In this document: piece by piece, positions 7,451 to 14,182 of the stretch
Numbering within the stretch: the stretch's first letter is position 1
Layout: each line of letters begins with the position of its first letter
NCBI GenBank assembly: GCA_003154555.1
Contig: PMDT01000033.1
Span: forward strand, 1-16,007
Direction: 5' to 3'
Origin: Spirochaetaceae bacterium
GTDB taxonomy: Bacteria; Spirochaetota; Spirochaetia; SZUA-6; Fen-1364
DNA: 16,007 bases
Notes under the pieces: generated by a model
Database searches by the model: none
The model's input: only the letters and a program-made list of their open reading frames with translations
What the model was told of the DNA's origin: nothing
Program-made: the position numbers and the translations under genes

Positions 7451-8659
7451 TCAGCTTGTTCGAACGGCGTCTTTCACGACGTTCACGAGCTTCTCCGCCG
7501 CACGATGGATGTCGTCCGCGCTCGAGAGAATCGTGATGCCGAAATCGGCGCCGATCCCGCCATCGACGACGCCGACACTGAGATTGATGCTGCGCGAAAG
7601 GATGTCATCGGTTGCCGGGAGCATGTTGCGGCGCAGCGGACTTCTCCCCGCGGCGTCCTTCCAGGCAAGGACCTGTTCCATGTTGTTGTAGACGTGCCAC
7701 CCGCTCTTCTCCAGCGTCCGGGTGCCCAGTGCATGGGCGGCGGCCAGGGCCTGCGCCGTCGTGCGGAACTGCACACTGAGCAGGGTTGCGCATTCCCCTG
7801 CATCGTTGATCTTCCTGAATGACAGGCCGTCGATGCGCGCGGCGGCAATCTCACTTTTCAAAGCCGCCTTCTTTTCGCGCAGCCGCTGGAGGATGGCATC
7901 CAGCTTTCGAAGCTGGGCGCGCAGGAACGCGCCGCTCAGCTCGTTCATGCGCATATTGACGCCGACCAGGCTCCGCTTGCCGATCTCCACTCCCTTGCGC
8001 AGCGGCATGTGGCCCTGGTCGTGGTAACCGAATGCCCTTTCGTACAACGTCGGGTCGGACGTGGCGACAAGCCCGCCATCCCCTGAGTTGATGACCTTGA
8101 AGATGTTGAAGGAGAACGCACCGATATCACCGAGGGATCCGAGGCGCCGGCCCCCGTACGAGCCGCCGACGGCCTGGCAGCAATCCTCGATCACGGCGAG
8201 AGAGTGCCGCGCGGCAAGGGTGCGGATTGCATCCATGTCGGCGGGGTTTCCCAGCATGTGCACGGGCATGATGGCGCGGGTCTTGCCGGTGATCTTCTGC
8301 TCGGCGTCCCGCGCGTCCATCGTCAACGAATGGTCGATCTCTGTGAGCACCGGCGTTGCCCCCACTTCCATGATCGCCGAGATCGACGCGATAAAGGTGT
8401 AGCCCGGCACGAGCACCTCGTCGCCCGGACCGATGCCCAGTGCCTTCAGCCCGCAGATCAGCGCGGAGGTTCCCGAGTTGACCGCCACCGCGTGGCCCAC
8501 CCCGATCTTTTCGGCGAACTCCCGTTCGAACAGGTAGACCTTCTGCTGGAACGCCTTGTCGCCATCCTCCCCGTAACGGGAGAGATAGCCGCTCTGCAGG
8601 ACGTCGAGGACCTCGTTGCGCTCTTCATCGTCGACAAGGAATGCGCCCGGACCGGGCAT
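7451..8659 (-). CDS. DegT/DnrJ/EryC1/StrS (AHBA) family PLP aminotransferase
   Basis: A 402-residue, full-length member of the sugar-aminotransferase family. NSGTSAL (61-67) binds the PLP phosphate, Asp159 and Gln162 in EDCCQA contact the ring, and Lys188 in SFNIFKVINSGDGG is the expected Schiff-base lysine. Family members usually transfer an amino group from glutamate or glutamine to a keto-sugar nucleotide, keto-sugar or keto-inositol, and the reaction is reversible. The start follows TAGGAGG with 5 nt spacing, 9 nt after the deacetylase gene ends, so translation is probably coupled. Its neighbours (a deacetylase, a sugar transporter and a dehydrogenase across the divergent promoter) point to free-sugar or amino-sugar metabolism. 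No nucleotide-sugar, LPS or antibiotic genes are nearby, so a catabolic or salvage role is as likely as the usual biosynthetic one. Confidence 0.92.
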   Translation of the reverse strand: MPGPGAFLVDDEERNEVLDVLQSGYLSRYGEDGDKAFQQKVYLFEREFAEKIGVGHAVAVNSGTSALICGLKALGIGPGDEVLVPGYTFIASISAIMEVGATPVLTEIDHSLTMDARDAEQKITGKTRAIMPVHMLGNPADMDAIRTLAARHSLAVIEDCCQAVGGSYGGRRLGSLGDIGAFSFNIFKVINSGDGGLVATSDPTLYERAFGYHDQGHMPLRKGVEIGKRSLVGVNMRMNELSGAFLRAQLRKLDAILQRLREKKAALKSEIAAARIDGLSFRKINDAGECATLLSVQFRTTAQALAAAHALGTRTLEKSGWHVYNNMEQVLAWKDAAGRSPLRRNMLPATDDILSRSINLSVGVVDGGIGADFGITILSSADDIHRAAEKLVNVVKDAVRTS

Positions 8660-8668
8660 ATGTGCCTC

Positions 8669-9535
8669 CTATACCGCTGCCGCGCTTTTTGCCCGCCAGA
8701 GCTTCTGGAGGGGTGCATAATCCAGAAGCACGATCCCTTCCTCCTGCACGATCCGGCGCGCTTCAGGTGACGTGAAGAAATCCAGGTCGAAGGCGCGCGC
8801 GGCCCACGATGGCGTCACGCTCCGCAGCTCGTCGTTGGCAATTCCAGGATGCACGGCCCACTCCGAGAGACCGGCCGGCAATTCCCGCAGGAGCTTCACG
8901 TAGGTGTCGTGCTTCACGGCAAGATCCACCCTGGTGCTGTCCAGGTCGTCGTGGCTGTTCACGGCGTATCCTTCGCCCAGGAGGGCATCGATGAACCGCG
9001 CCTGGCTCACGCGGAGGGCAAGGCCGTACTCGAGGGCGAGTCCCTTCACCATGCCGAATATGTCCTCGCGACGGACGTGGATGTCGCAATGGCTGTCGAG
9101 ATGGGTCGGATGCAGGCCGCGGCGGAGGACAGTCTCGATCTGCGTGCGGAACTCCATCTCCAGCTCGGAAATCTCCACGTGCGCAAGGAGCTCCGGAATG
9201 CCGCTTTCCGTAAAGAAGAATCCATCCTGGTCCACAAGCGTCGGTACCTTGTCGCGCGATACAAGGGGGCCCCACCGCAAGAGAGGCTGCTCGCTCACTG
9301 CCGTGAGGTGCACGCCGAGGTGAAAGCCGGTATTCTCTTTTGCGAGCCACGCGGCATGCAGCGCCCAGGGGCAGGGAGCCATGAGCGTGGTCGATGTCGC
9401 GATGCCGGCCTGGAGCATCTTCAGGGCCGCCATGTTCATGGAATGGCACATGCCGAAATCGTCCACATTGACAATGAGAAGACGGGCATCCGCCGGATAT
9501 CCAAGAAGGGTGTTGATTGCGACATCGTTTTTCAT
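8669..9535 (-). CDS. ChbG/YdjC-family carbohydrate deacetylase
   Basis: A 288-residue cytoplasmic metalloenzyme-like protein. NVDDFGMC (23-30) carries the metal and catalytic Asp pair, GVHLT (75-79) and THLDSHCDIH (144-153) give the metal-binding histidines, and WAVHPGI lies near the C-terminus. All are hallmarks of the YdjC/ChbG family. Characterised members remove an N-acetyl group from chitin disaccharides or related N-acetylated sugars. The start MKNDVAINTL is the first internal ATG after a much longer open frame whose upstream part covers the promoter region; GGAAGA lies 7 nt before it. It is the first gene of the minus operon, behind a strong promoter (9583-9611) with a leader of about 40 nt. 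It could act on an imported N-acetylated amino sugar and so supply the aminotransferase. That link is inferred. Confidence 0.9.
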   Translation of the reverse strand: MKNDVAINTLLGYPADARLLIVNVDDFGMCHSMNMAALKMLQAGIATSTTLMAPCPWALHAAWLAKENTGFHLGVHLTAVSEQPLLRWGPLVSRDKVPTLVDQDGFFFTESGIPELLAHVEISELEMEFRTQIETVLRRGLHPTHLDSHCDIHVRREDIFGMVKGLALEYGLALRVSQARFIDALLGEGYAVNSHDDLDSTRVDLAVKHDTYVKLLRELPAGLSEWAVHPGIANDELRSVTPSWAARAFDLDFFTSPEARRIVQEEGIVLLDYAPLQKLWRAKSAAAV

Positions 9536-9558
9536 GCGGTCTTCCGTGTTGATTCTTG

Positions 9559-9587
9559 TTGCGTATTTCGTGCTTGAATGGCATAAT
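9559..9587 (+). promoter_or_regulatory. Candidate promoter of the ROK regulator operon
   Basis: TTGCGT at 9559-9564, a 17-nt spacer and CATAAT at 9582-9587 form a plus-strand pair. Its -10 box covers almost the same bases as the -10 box of the opposite promoter, so the two are likely mutually exclusive. The leader to the regulator gene would be about 55 nt or more. Confidence 0.45.
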
Positions 9588-9602
9588 ATCAGGAACAATA
9601 TG
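9582..9602. promoter_or_regulatory. Imperfect inverted repeat over the divergent promoters, possible operator
   Basis: CATAnTnT and AnAnTATG face each other across a 5-nt centre. The repeat covers the shared -10 box and the minus-strand spacer, a usual place for a repressor to bind. AT-rich promoter DNA makes such partial symmetry easy to find, so this is only suggestive. Confidence 0.3.
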
Positions 9603-9611
9603 AGAGTGCAA
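9583..9611 (-). promoter_or_regulatory. Strong sigma-70-like promoter of the minus-strand operon
   Basis: On the minus strand, TTGCAC (9606-9611), a 17-nt spacer and TATTAT (9583-9588) give the best promoter match in the window. The predicted start is near 9576, leaving a leader of about 40 nt before the deacetylase ATG. Confidence 0.7.
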
Positions 9612-9644
9612 GCTTTATTTAGTTCCATTCGGCATTTTATCGAG

Positions 9645-9663
9645 CCAAATTGCCAGAATTTGG
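9645..9663. promoter_or_regulatory. Perfect palindrome CCAAATT-N5-AATTTGG, candidate ROK operator
   Basis: Two perfect 7-bp arms are separated by GCCAG. The site lies at the very start of the ROK regulator gene, over the first possible TTG start codon and next to the TGGAG before the second. Its size and symmetry suit a dimeric helix-turn-helix repressor. In RNA it could form a hairpin that hides the ribosome-binding region. Confidence 0.5.
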
Positions 9664-10888
9664 AGTATTTAAATCCTTGCTGAACGAATTGGCGTCTGAC
9701 GAGCGGAAGGTTCTCCATGCCGTCTCCTCCCTTCGCATTCCGACGAGGCTTGCCATCCTCCAGGCGACCGGCCTCAGCAACGGGAGGGCGACACGCGCGC
9801 TGCAGTCGATGCGCGAAAAAGGAATCATCGTTTCGCATGAAGAGACCCGGCAGGAAAAAGGCCGCCCCTCGATCATCCATGAGATCGCCCCGGGCGCATT
9901 CTTTGCCATCGGGGCTGCGCTGACTGTCGGCTGCTGCACGATCGCGGCTGTTTCAGGGACAGGCGAGCTCCTGGAAAGCCACCAGCTCACCATCGATGCG
10001 CGGGCATTCGACGAGGCCGGGCTGCGCGCGCTGCTCGAAAGGGTCGGAAACGACGTCACGGAAGCGATAGGGCGCCGCGATCCGACGCGATGCATCGCCG
10101 TCGGGCTGTCTGTGCTCGGGCGCGTCGACACCGACCGCGGGGTCTGGTCATCCGGGTTGCAGTACGGGCCTTTTCGGAACTTCGATGTCGGATCGGCGTT
10201 GCACAACGTCGGGGTGCCGGTCATGGTGGAGGACCACGCCCGCTCGATGGCGTTTCTCGAGCGCCGCCGGAGTGCTGCCCCGCAGCGACAGGACTTCGCG
10301 GTTCTCTACATGGGTGAAGGCCTCGGGTCCGCTTTCGTGCTGAACGGAGAGATCTACCGGGGTCATCATGGCGTGGCAGGGGAAATCGGGCACATCGCGC
10401 TTTCGGGCAACGAAAGAAGATGCATCTGCGGCGACACGGGTTGCCTGGAAACCGTGGCGTCAGGGTCGGGAATCGTGGCGACGGCGAAGGCACGGATGGC
10501 CGAGGGGGTGATCTCGATCCTGACGCCGCGAGGTGATCCATCGGAAACGCTGACCCTTGACGCCATCCATGAGGCGGCGAAGGCAAACGATCGGCTTGCC
10601 CGGCAGGTCCTCCAGGAGGCCGGCGAAGCTCTCGGAGAAGCAGGCTCGATATTAATGAAGATGCTGAACGTCCCGCGCATTGTCGTCTGCGGGGAGGGAT
10701 CGCTTCTGGCGGATTGCCTCCGGGAGCCCATGACCCGGCGAATCCGGGAACGCGCGCCGCTCGAATCCCAGCGTGATTTCCAGATCGACTTTGCGCTGTA
10801 CTCGCCGAGCGACGAACCGATCGGGGTCGCGATGCTCGCGATCGACGGGGCGATGGCGTCTGCGGCGGGCACCGCGGAGGGGGAATGA
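9650..10888 (+). CDS. ROK-family transcriptional regulator (HTH plus sugar-kinase-like domain)
   Basis: A 412-residue NagC/XylR-type protein. Residues about 18-65 form a winged helix-turn-helix (RLAILQATGLSNGRATRALQ). Residues about 80-400 are the ROK fold, with the zinc motif His248 and CICGDTGCLE (258-267). The phosphate-binding DxGxT loop of ROK kinases is absent (IGAALTVGC instead), and the catalytic Asp position of the usual E-N-D motif reads E-D-H (194-196), so it should sense a sugar but not phosphorylate it. The start is TTG. TTG 9650 gives the longest product. TTG 9677 has TGGAG 11 nt upstream and is an alternative; there is no in-frame ATG near the N-terminus. It is transcribed divergently from the deacetylase operon and overlaps the dehydrogenase gene, so it probably controls both and itself. 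Confidence 0.9.
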   Translation: MPEFGVFKSLLNELASDERKVLHAVSSLRIPTRLAILQATGLSNGRATRALQSMREKGIIVSHEETRQEKGRPSIIHEIAPGAFFAIGAALTVGCCTIAAVSGTGELLESHQLTIDARAFDEAGLRALLERVGNDVTEAIGRRDPTRCIAVGLSVLGRVDTDRGVWSSGLQYGPFRNFDVGSALHNVGVPVMVEDHARSMAFLERRRSAAPQRQDFAVLYMGEGLGSAFVLNGEIYRGHHGVAGEIGHIALSGNERRCICGDTGCLETVASGSGIVATAKARMAEGVISILTPRGDPSETLTLDAIHEAAKANDRLARQVLQEAGEALGEAGSILMKMLNVPRIVVCGEGSLLADCLREPMTRRIRERAPLESQRDFQIDFALYSPSDEPIGVAMLAIDGAMASAAGTAEGE

Positions 10889-11910
10889 TGGAAGAAGCAA
10901 TTCGTTTCGGCGTTCTGGGGGTCGGCAGAATCGGTCTTTTTCATTGCGACCGGGTCAGGGCGACGCGAGGCTTCGCGCTTGTTGCCGCCAGCAGCCGGTC
11001 CGAGGAGCTGCGAGCGGAGGCGGGGCGCCGGTTCGGCATCGTGACATACGCGTCGCACGAAGAGCTGATTGCCGATCGATCGGTTCAGTGGCTCGTCATC
11101 GCGACGACCTCCGACCAGCACTATCGCTGGGCAATGGATGCCATCGAATGCGGGAAGAATCTCGTCATCGAAAAGCCAATTGCCGCCTCCTACGATGAGG
11201 CGCGACAGATATACGACAAGGCCGATGCGAAGGGCGTCAAGGTGCTTCCGCACCAGAGCAGGCGATGGGATCGGGATTTTCTCCTGGTGCAACGAATCAT
11301 CCATGACGGCCTCGTGGGCGAGGCATATCGCATAGAATCGCGCAGGGCGAGCTACTCCACGGGGTGGGCGGGTTGGGGCGCGCAGGGCATGGCGAATCCG
11401 TGGCGGCTGAAGAAGGAATATGGCGGCGGCATGATCAACGACTGGGCGCCCCACCTCGTGGACCAGGTGCTCCTGCTCGCAGGCTCAATGCCTGTCTCCC
11501 TCAACGCATGGCAGGGCGGAAAGATATGGACGACGGAAGTGGACGATCATTTCTGGGCCGAGCTCGTCTTCGGGAATGGATTGTCCTGCCGCATCGAGGC
11601 TTCAAACAATCACCGCATCCCGCAACCGCGCTGGAGCGTCGTCGGCACGAAAGGCACATTCCAGGTCCGTGGGGAGCAGAGCGACAGTTGGAGCGAGGGA
11701 GAGCTCCGAAGCGAGTTCCATGGCGTGCCGGAGACCAGGAGATTCGATTTCGCAGGTGACGAGCTCACCGATGCTTTCTACCCCGCCCTGGCAGAAAGCC
11801 TGCGGACGTCCGATGCGCTGCCGATCACGCGGGAGCAGGTGTTGTCGGTCATGAAGGTCATCGACCGGATCCGGCAATCCGCGGCACAAGGCGGGTCGAT
11901 CACCGTCTGA
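10885..11910 (+). CDS. Gfo/Idh/MocA-family NAD(P)-dependent dehydrogenase
   Basis: A 341-residue cytoplasmic oxidoreductase. The N-terminal Rossmann fold has GVGRIG (12-17). The family motif EKPIA places the catalytic lysine at 97. NDWAPHLVD supplies Asp186 and His190, the usual partners in sugar or inositol oxidation. The family oxidises a ring hydroxyl of sugars, inositols or sugar acids to a ketone, or does the reverse. The start overlaps the regulator stop as ATGATG. GGAGG ends 4 nt before the first ATG and 7 nt before the second (10888), so the true start may be one codon later. It is translationally coupled to the ROK gene. With the DegT aminotransferase across the promoter it could form a hydroxyl-keto-amino conversion pair, as NtdC and NtdA do in kanosamine synthesis. 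The substrate is unknown. Confidence 0.92.
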   Translation: MMEEAIRFGVLGVGRIGLFHCDRVRATRGFALVAASSRSEELRAEAGRRFGIVTYASHEELIADRSVQWLVIATTSDQHYRWAMDAIECGKNLVIEKPIAASYDEARQIYDKADAKGVKVLPHQSRRWDRDFLLVQRIIHDGLVGEAYRIESRRASYSTGWAGWGAQGMANPWRLKKEYGGGMINDWAPHLVDQVLLLAGSMPVSLNAWQGGKIWTTEVDDHFWAELVFGNGLSCRIEASNNHRIPQPRWSVVGTKGTFQVRGEQSDSWSEGELRSEFHGVPETRRFDFAGDELTDAFYPALAESLRTSDALPITREQVLSVMKVIDRIRQSAAQGGSITV

Positions 11911-11953
11911 GGGATCGTCGCCCTGGAGCCGGAGCCTTTGAGCAAATACGAGC

Positions 11954-11983
11954 TTGCACGTGCCGAAACGAATGCGCTATCGT
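11954..11983 (+). promoter_or_regulatory. Likely promoter of the esterase gene (leaderless type)
   Basis: TTGCAC at 11954-11959, an 18-nt spacer and TATCGT at 11978-11983, with 7 nt to the ATG. The transcript would start at or beside the start codon. An AGG at 11984-11986 could serve as a weak ribosome-binding site if transcription begins further upstream. Confidence 0.45.
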
Positions 11984-11990
11984 AGGTGAC

Positions 11991-12896
11991 ATGACAAGCC
12001 CGCAGCTCGCTGATGCTCTCGAGTTCATGCGTCGAAACGCTGTCCCGGTGACGGCAACCGTCCCGGAGCGGCGCGACATCCTGGAGGCGCGTGCGCGCGC
12101 GCTGCCGATGCTGCCCGGTATCTGCATCGAGACGCTCGTCGAGCAGGACGTCCGCGGCGAATGGGTTTCCACCGGCGGAGCAGCCGACCTCGTCATGCTC
12201 TTCATCCACGGCGGCGGATACGTCGCGGGCACCGCGGAAGGGAGCAGGGACCTGGTCGCCCGGCTCTGCGCCGCCTGCGGCGCGCGCGCCCTGTCGATCG
12301 ACTATCGTCTGGCGCCGGAGTCGCCGTTCCCGGCGGGAATCGAAGACTGCGTGAAGGCATACCGCTGGTTGCTCGCGCGCGGCGTCGATCCCCGCGGCAT
12401 CTCGCTGGCCGGTGCCTCATCAGGCGGAGGCCTCGTGGCGGCAACACTCATCGCCTTGCGCGATGCCGGCGACCCGCTTCCCGGTTGCGCCGCCCTGATC
12501 AGCCCGTTCGTGGACATGACGGTCTGCACGGAGTCGCTCAACCGGGGCCCTGGCAGCGACGTGATGGATCCCGGCGTCATCCGGTCCTTTGCGCGATACT
12601 ACCTCAACGGCCAGGACGCGCGGCAGCCGCTCGCCTCGCCCGTCTTTGCCGACCTCCGCGGCCTCCCGCCGCTCCTGATCCAGGTCGGCAGCGTGGAGGT
12701 GCTGCGCGACGAGGCGCGGGCCCTTGCGGCGCGCGCGGTCGAGTCCGGCGTGCGCGCCACGCTCACCGAGTGGGAATCGATGTTCCACGGCTGGCACGCC
12801 TTTGCCGCCACGCTTCCGGAAGGGGCCGAGGCCATCGCCGAGATCGGCAGCTTCATCCGCGCGCATTGCACCGCCCGCTCACGCGCCGGGCGCTGA
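11991..12896 (+). CDS. HSL-family alpha/beta-hydrolase (acetyl esterase-like)
   Basis: A 301-residue cytoplasmic serine hydrolase with no signal peptide. The oxyanion motif HGGG is at 73-76, DYRLAPE at 104-110 is a family block, the nucleophile is Ser143 in GASSGG (most relatives have GDSAGG), and the remaining triad is probably Asp240 (VEVLRDEA) and His266 (FHGWHA). The hormone-sensitive-lipase group hydrolyses short-chain esters; acetylated sugars or xenobiotic esters are typical substrates. The ATG at 11991 sits 7 nt after a likely -10 box and lacks a good Shine-Dalgarno, so it may be translated leaderless. It lies 80 nt after the dehydrogenase and 72 nt before an MFS exporter, both gaps holding their own promoter-like elements, so I treat it as a separate unit. 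Confidence 0.9.
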   Translation: MTSPQLADALEFMRRNAVPVTATVPERRDILEARARALPMLPGICIETLVEQDVRGEWVSTGGAADLVMLFIHGGGYVAGTAEGSRDLVARLCAACGARALSIDYRLAPESPFPAGIEDCVKAYRWLLARGVDPRGISLAGASSGGGLVAATLIALRDAGDPLPGCAALISPFVDMTVCTESLNRGPGSDVMDPGVIRSFARYYLNGQDARQPLASPVFADLRGLPPLLIQVGSVEVLRDEARALAARAVESGVRATLTEWESMFHGWHAFAATLPEGAEAIAEIGSFIRAHCTARSRAGR

Positions 12897-12930
12897 GGGA
12901 TTTCGCGCGTCAGGCATGCCTCCTTCGACA

Positions 12931-12959
12931 TGGACCGACAGGGGCCTTCCCGCTACTAT
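12931..12959 (+). promoter_or_regulatory. Possible promoter of the MFS gene (leaderless type)
   Basis: TGGACC at 12931-12936, a 17-nt spacer and TACTAT at 12954-12959 lie 9 nt before the ATG at 12969. Each box matches consensus at 4 of 6 positions. If real, the upstream ATG at 12930 lies outside the transcript. Confidence 0.35.
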
Positions 12960-12968
12960 TCGGCGCAC

Positions 12969-14147
12969 ATGAACCGTCGTCGCATCGCCGCGTATTTCGT
13001 GGCGGCTGTCCTTTTTTTCGTCGCCCTCTACGCCTATGTGCCGAGCCTCCCGGCCTACGTCGCCGAGCGGACGTCCAGTCTCGCGGCGGTCGGGGTCGTT
13101 CTCTCCATGTACGGCCTCCTCATGGCGGTGCTGCGCATGCCGCTGGGAATCCTTACCGACGTGACGGGCCGCAGCAAGCCGTACCTCATCGGCGGCATGC
13201 TCATGGCAGGCATCGGCGCCGCGGTGATGGCGCTGGGCAGATCGCTGGGCGCACTCGCCCTTGGCCGCGCGCTCACCGGCGTCGCCGCTGCCGCCTGGGT
13301 GCCGATGATGGTCGTCTTTGCCGGATTCTTCCCGCCGGAGAGGACGATCTTCGCCACGTCCCTTCTCTCCTTCGGCTCTTCACTCGGCCAGATGATCGGT
13401 ACCGGCCTTACCGGCCCGCTGGAAACGCTGGGCGGCACGCGCTTCGCCCTGTTCACAGCAGCGGGCATTTCCGTTGCGGCGACCATCATCCTTGCGTGCG
13501 TGCCGATTCCCCGGCGAGGCGCCGCGCATCGCAGCGCGGTCACCGTCTCTTCCGTGCTCGCGATATTCCGCAGGCGCGATGTCCTCGTCCCGTCCTTCAC
13601 GAACGCCCTCTGCCAGTTCGGCGTGTGGGCACTCGTCTTCGGATTCATGCCGCTCCTGGCCCGACACATGGGTGCGACGCCGGTGGAAACGAGCCTGATC
13701 ATGACGGTGAATATCGCCGCCAACACGGCGGCAAACCTCTTTGCCACGCTTATCGCCCACCGGGGAGGCAGGCGCACGATCCTCTATGCGAGCATCTCCG
13801 CGTCTGCCGGGGGAGCGATTCTTGCCGCCCTTGCGCCGTCGGTCACGCTGCTCTTCATCTCCACCGCGATCATGGGCCTTGCGAACGGCCTCACCTTCCC
13901 CATCCTTGTCGGGCTCTCCATCCAGCAGGTCGACGCGGCGCACCGCAGCACGGCGATGGGCATCCACCAGGCCGTCTACGCCATTGGCATGTTCACCGGT
14001 CCCTGGATCGGCGGCATCATTGCCGACGCCGTTGGCATCCGCGCGATGTTCGCCATCGTCGCCGTATTCTCTCTTGTCGCCCCGGGGGCCATGATAAGCC
14101 TGAATCGTTTCCCGGCGACCGCCGCCCGTGAGGAAGCGGCCGGGTAG
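12969..14147 (+). CDS. MFS transporter, drug/metabolite exporter type
   Basis: A 392-residue inner-membrane protein with about 12 hydrophobic segments and a short loop in the middle (PIPRRGAAHRSA). The MFS motif A, GILTDVTGRSKPY (60-72), lies between segments 2 and 3, and a degenerate copy, IAHRGGRRTIL, in the second half. A Gly/Pro-rich fifth segment (TGLTGPLETLGG) resembles proton-driven exporters. The substrate is unknown. The start MNRRRIAAYF is chosen over an in-frame ATG 13 codons upstream because that stretch (DRQGPSRYYSAH) is not transporter-like and covers the likely promoter. No Shine-Dalgarno precedes the ATG. It ends 21 nt before the stop of the convergent DUF362 gene. Confidence 0.9.
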   Translation: MNRRRIAAYFVAAVLFFVALYAYVPSLPAYVAERTSSLAAVGVVLSMYGLLMAVLRMPLGILTDVTGRSKPYLIGGMLMAGIGAAVMALGRSLGALALGRALTGVAAAAWVPMMVVFAGFFPPERTIFATSLLSFGSSLGQMIGTGLTGPLETLGGTRFALFTAAGISVAATIILACVPIPRRGAAHRSAVTVSSVLAIFRRRDVLVPSFTNALCQFGVWALVFGFMPLLARHMGATPVETSLIMTVNIAANTAANLFATLIAHRGGRRTILYASISASAGGAILAALAPSVTLLFISTAIMGLANGLTFPILVGLSIQQVDAAHRSTAMGIHQAVYAIGMFTGPWIGGIIADAVGIRAMFAIVAVFSLVAPGAMISLNRFPATAAREEAAG

Positions 14148-14158
14148 CCCCTTCGGGT

Positions 14159-14182
14159 GGAGCGCCGCCTACCCGGCGCTCC
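14159..14182. terminator. Perfect hairpin between convergent genes, likely bidirectional terminator
   Basis: GGAGCGCCG and CGGCGCTCC make a 9-bp perfect stem with a 6-nt loop CCTACC. It lies 11 nt after the MFS stop, and its loop contains the TAG stop of the minus-strand DUF362 gene. There is no T-run on either side, so any termination would not be of the classic T-tailed kind. Confidence 0.5.

Noticed and set aside
4883..7536. Long plus-strand open frames opposite the transporter and racemase-fold genes
   Set aside because: Their Asp/Glu/His/Arg-rich translations mirror the hydrophobic codons on the true strand, and there is no ribosome-binding site or domain.
9650..10888. ROK gene as a sugar kinase
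   Set aside because: It has an N-terminal helix-turn-helix and lacks the kinase phosphate loop and the catalytic Asp.
12912..12921. Ten-bp palindrome AGGCATGCCT between the esterase and MFS genes
   Set aside because: It is short, with no loop or neighbouring T-run and no second copy seen; chance is sufficient.
12930..12968. ATG at 12930 as start of the MFS protein
   Set aside because: The extra 13 residues are not membrane-like and overlap the likely promoter; MNRRRIAAYF at 12969 is a typical transporter start.
12161..14131. A 656-codon plus-strand open frame across the esterase and MFS genes
   Set aside because: It is out of frame with two clearly recognisable proteins, and its translation is Arg/Pro/Gly/His-rich with no domain, as expected for a shadow frame in GC-rich DNA.
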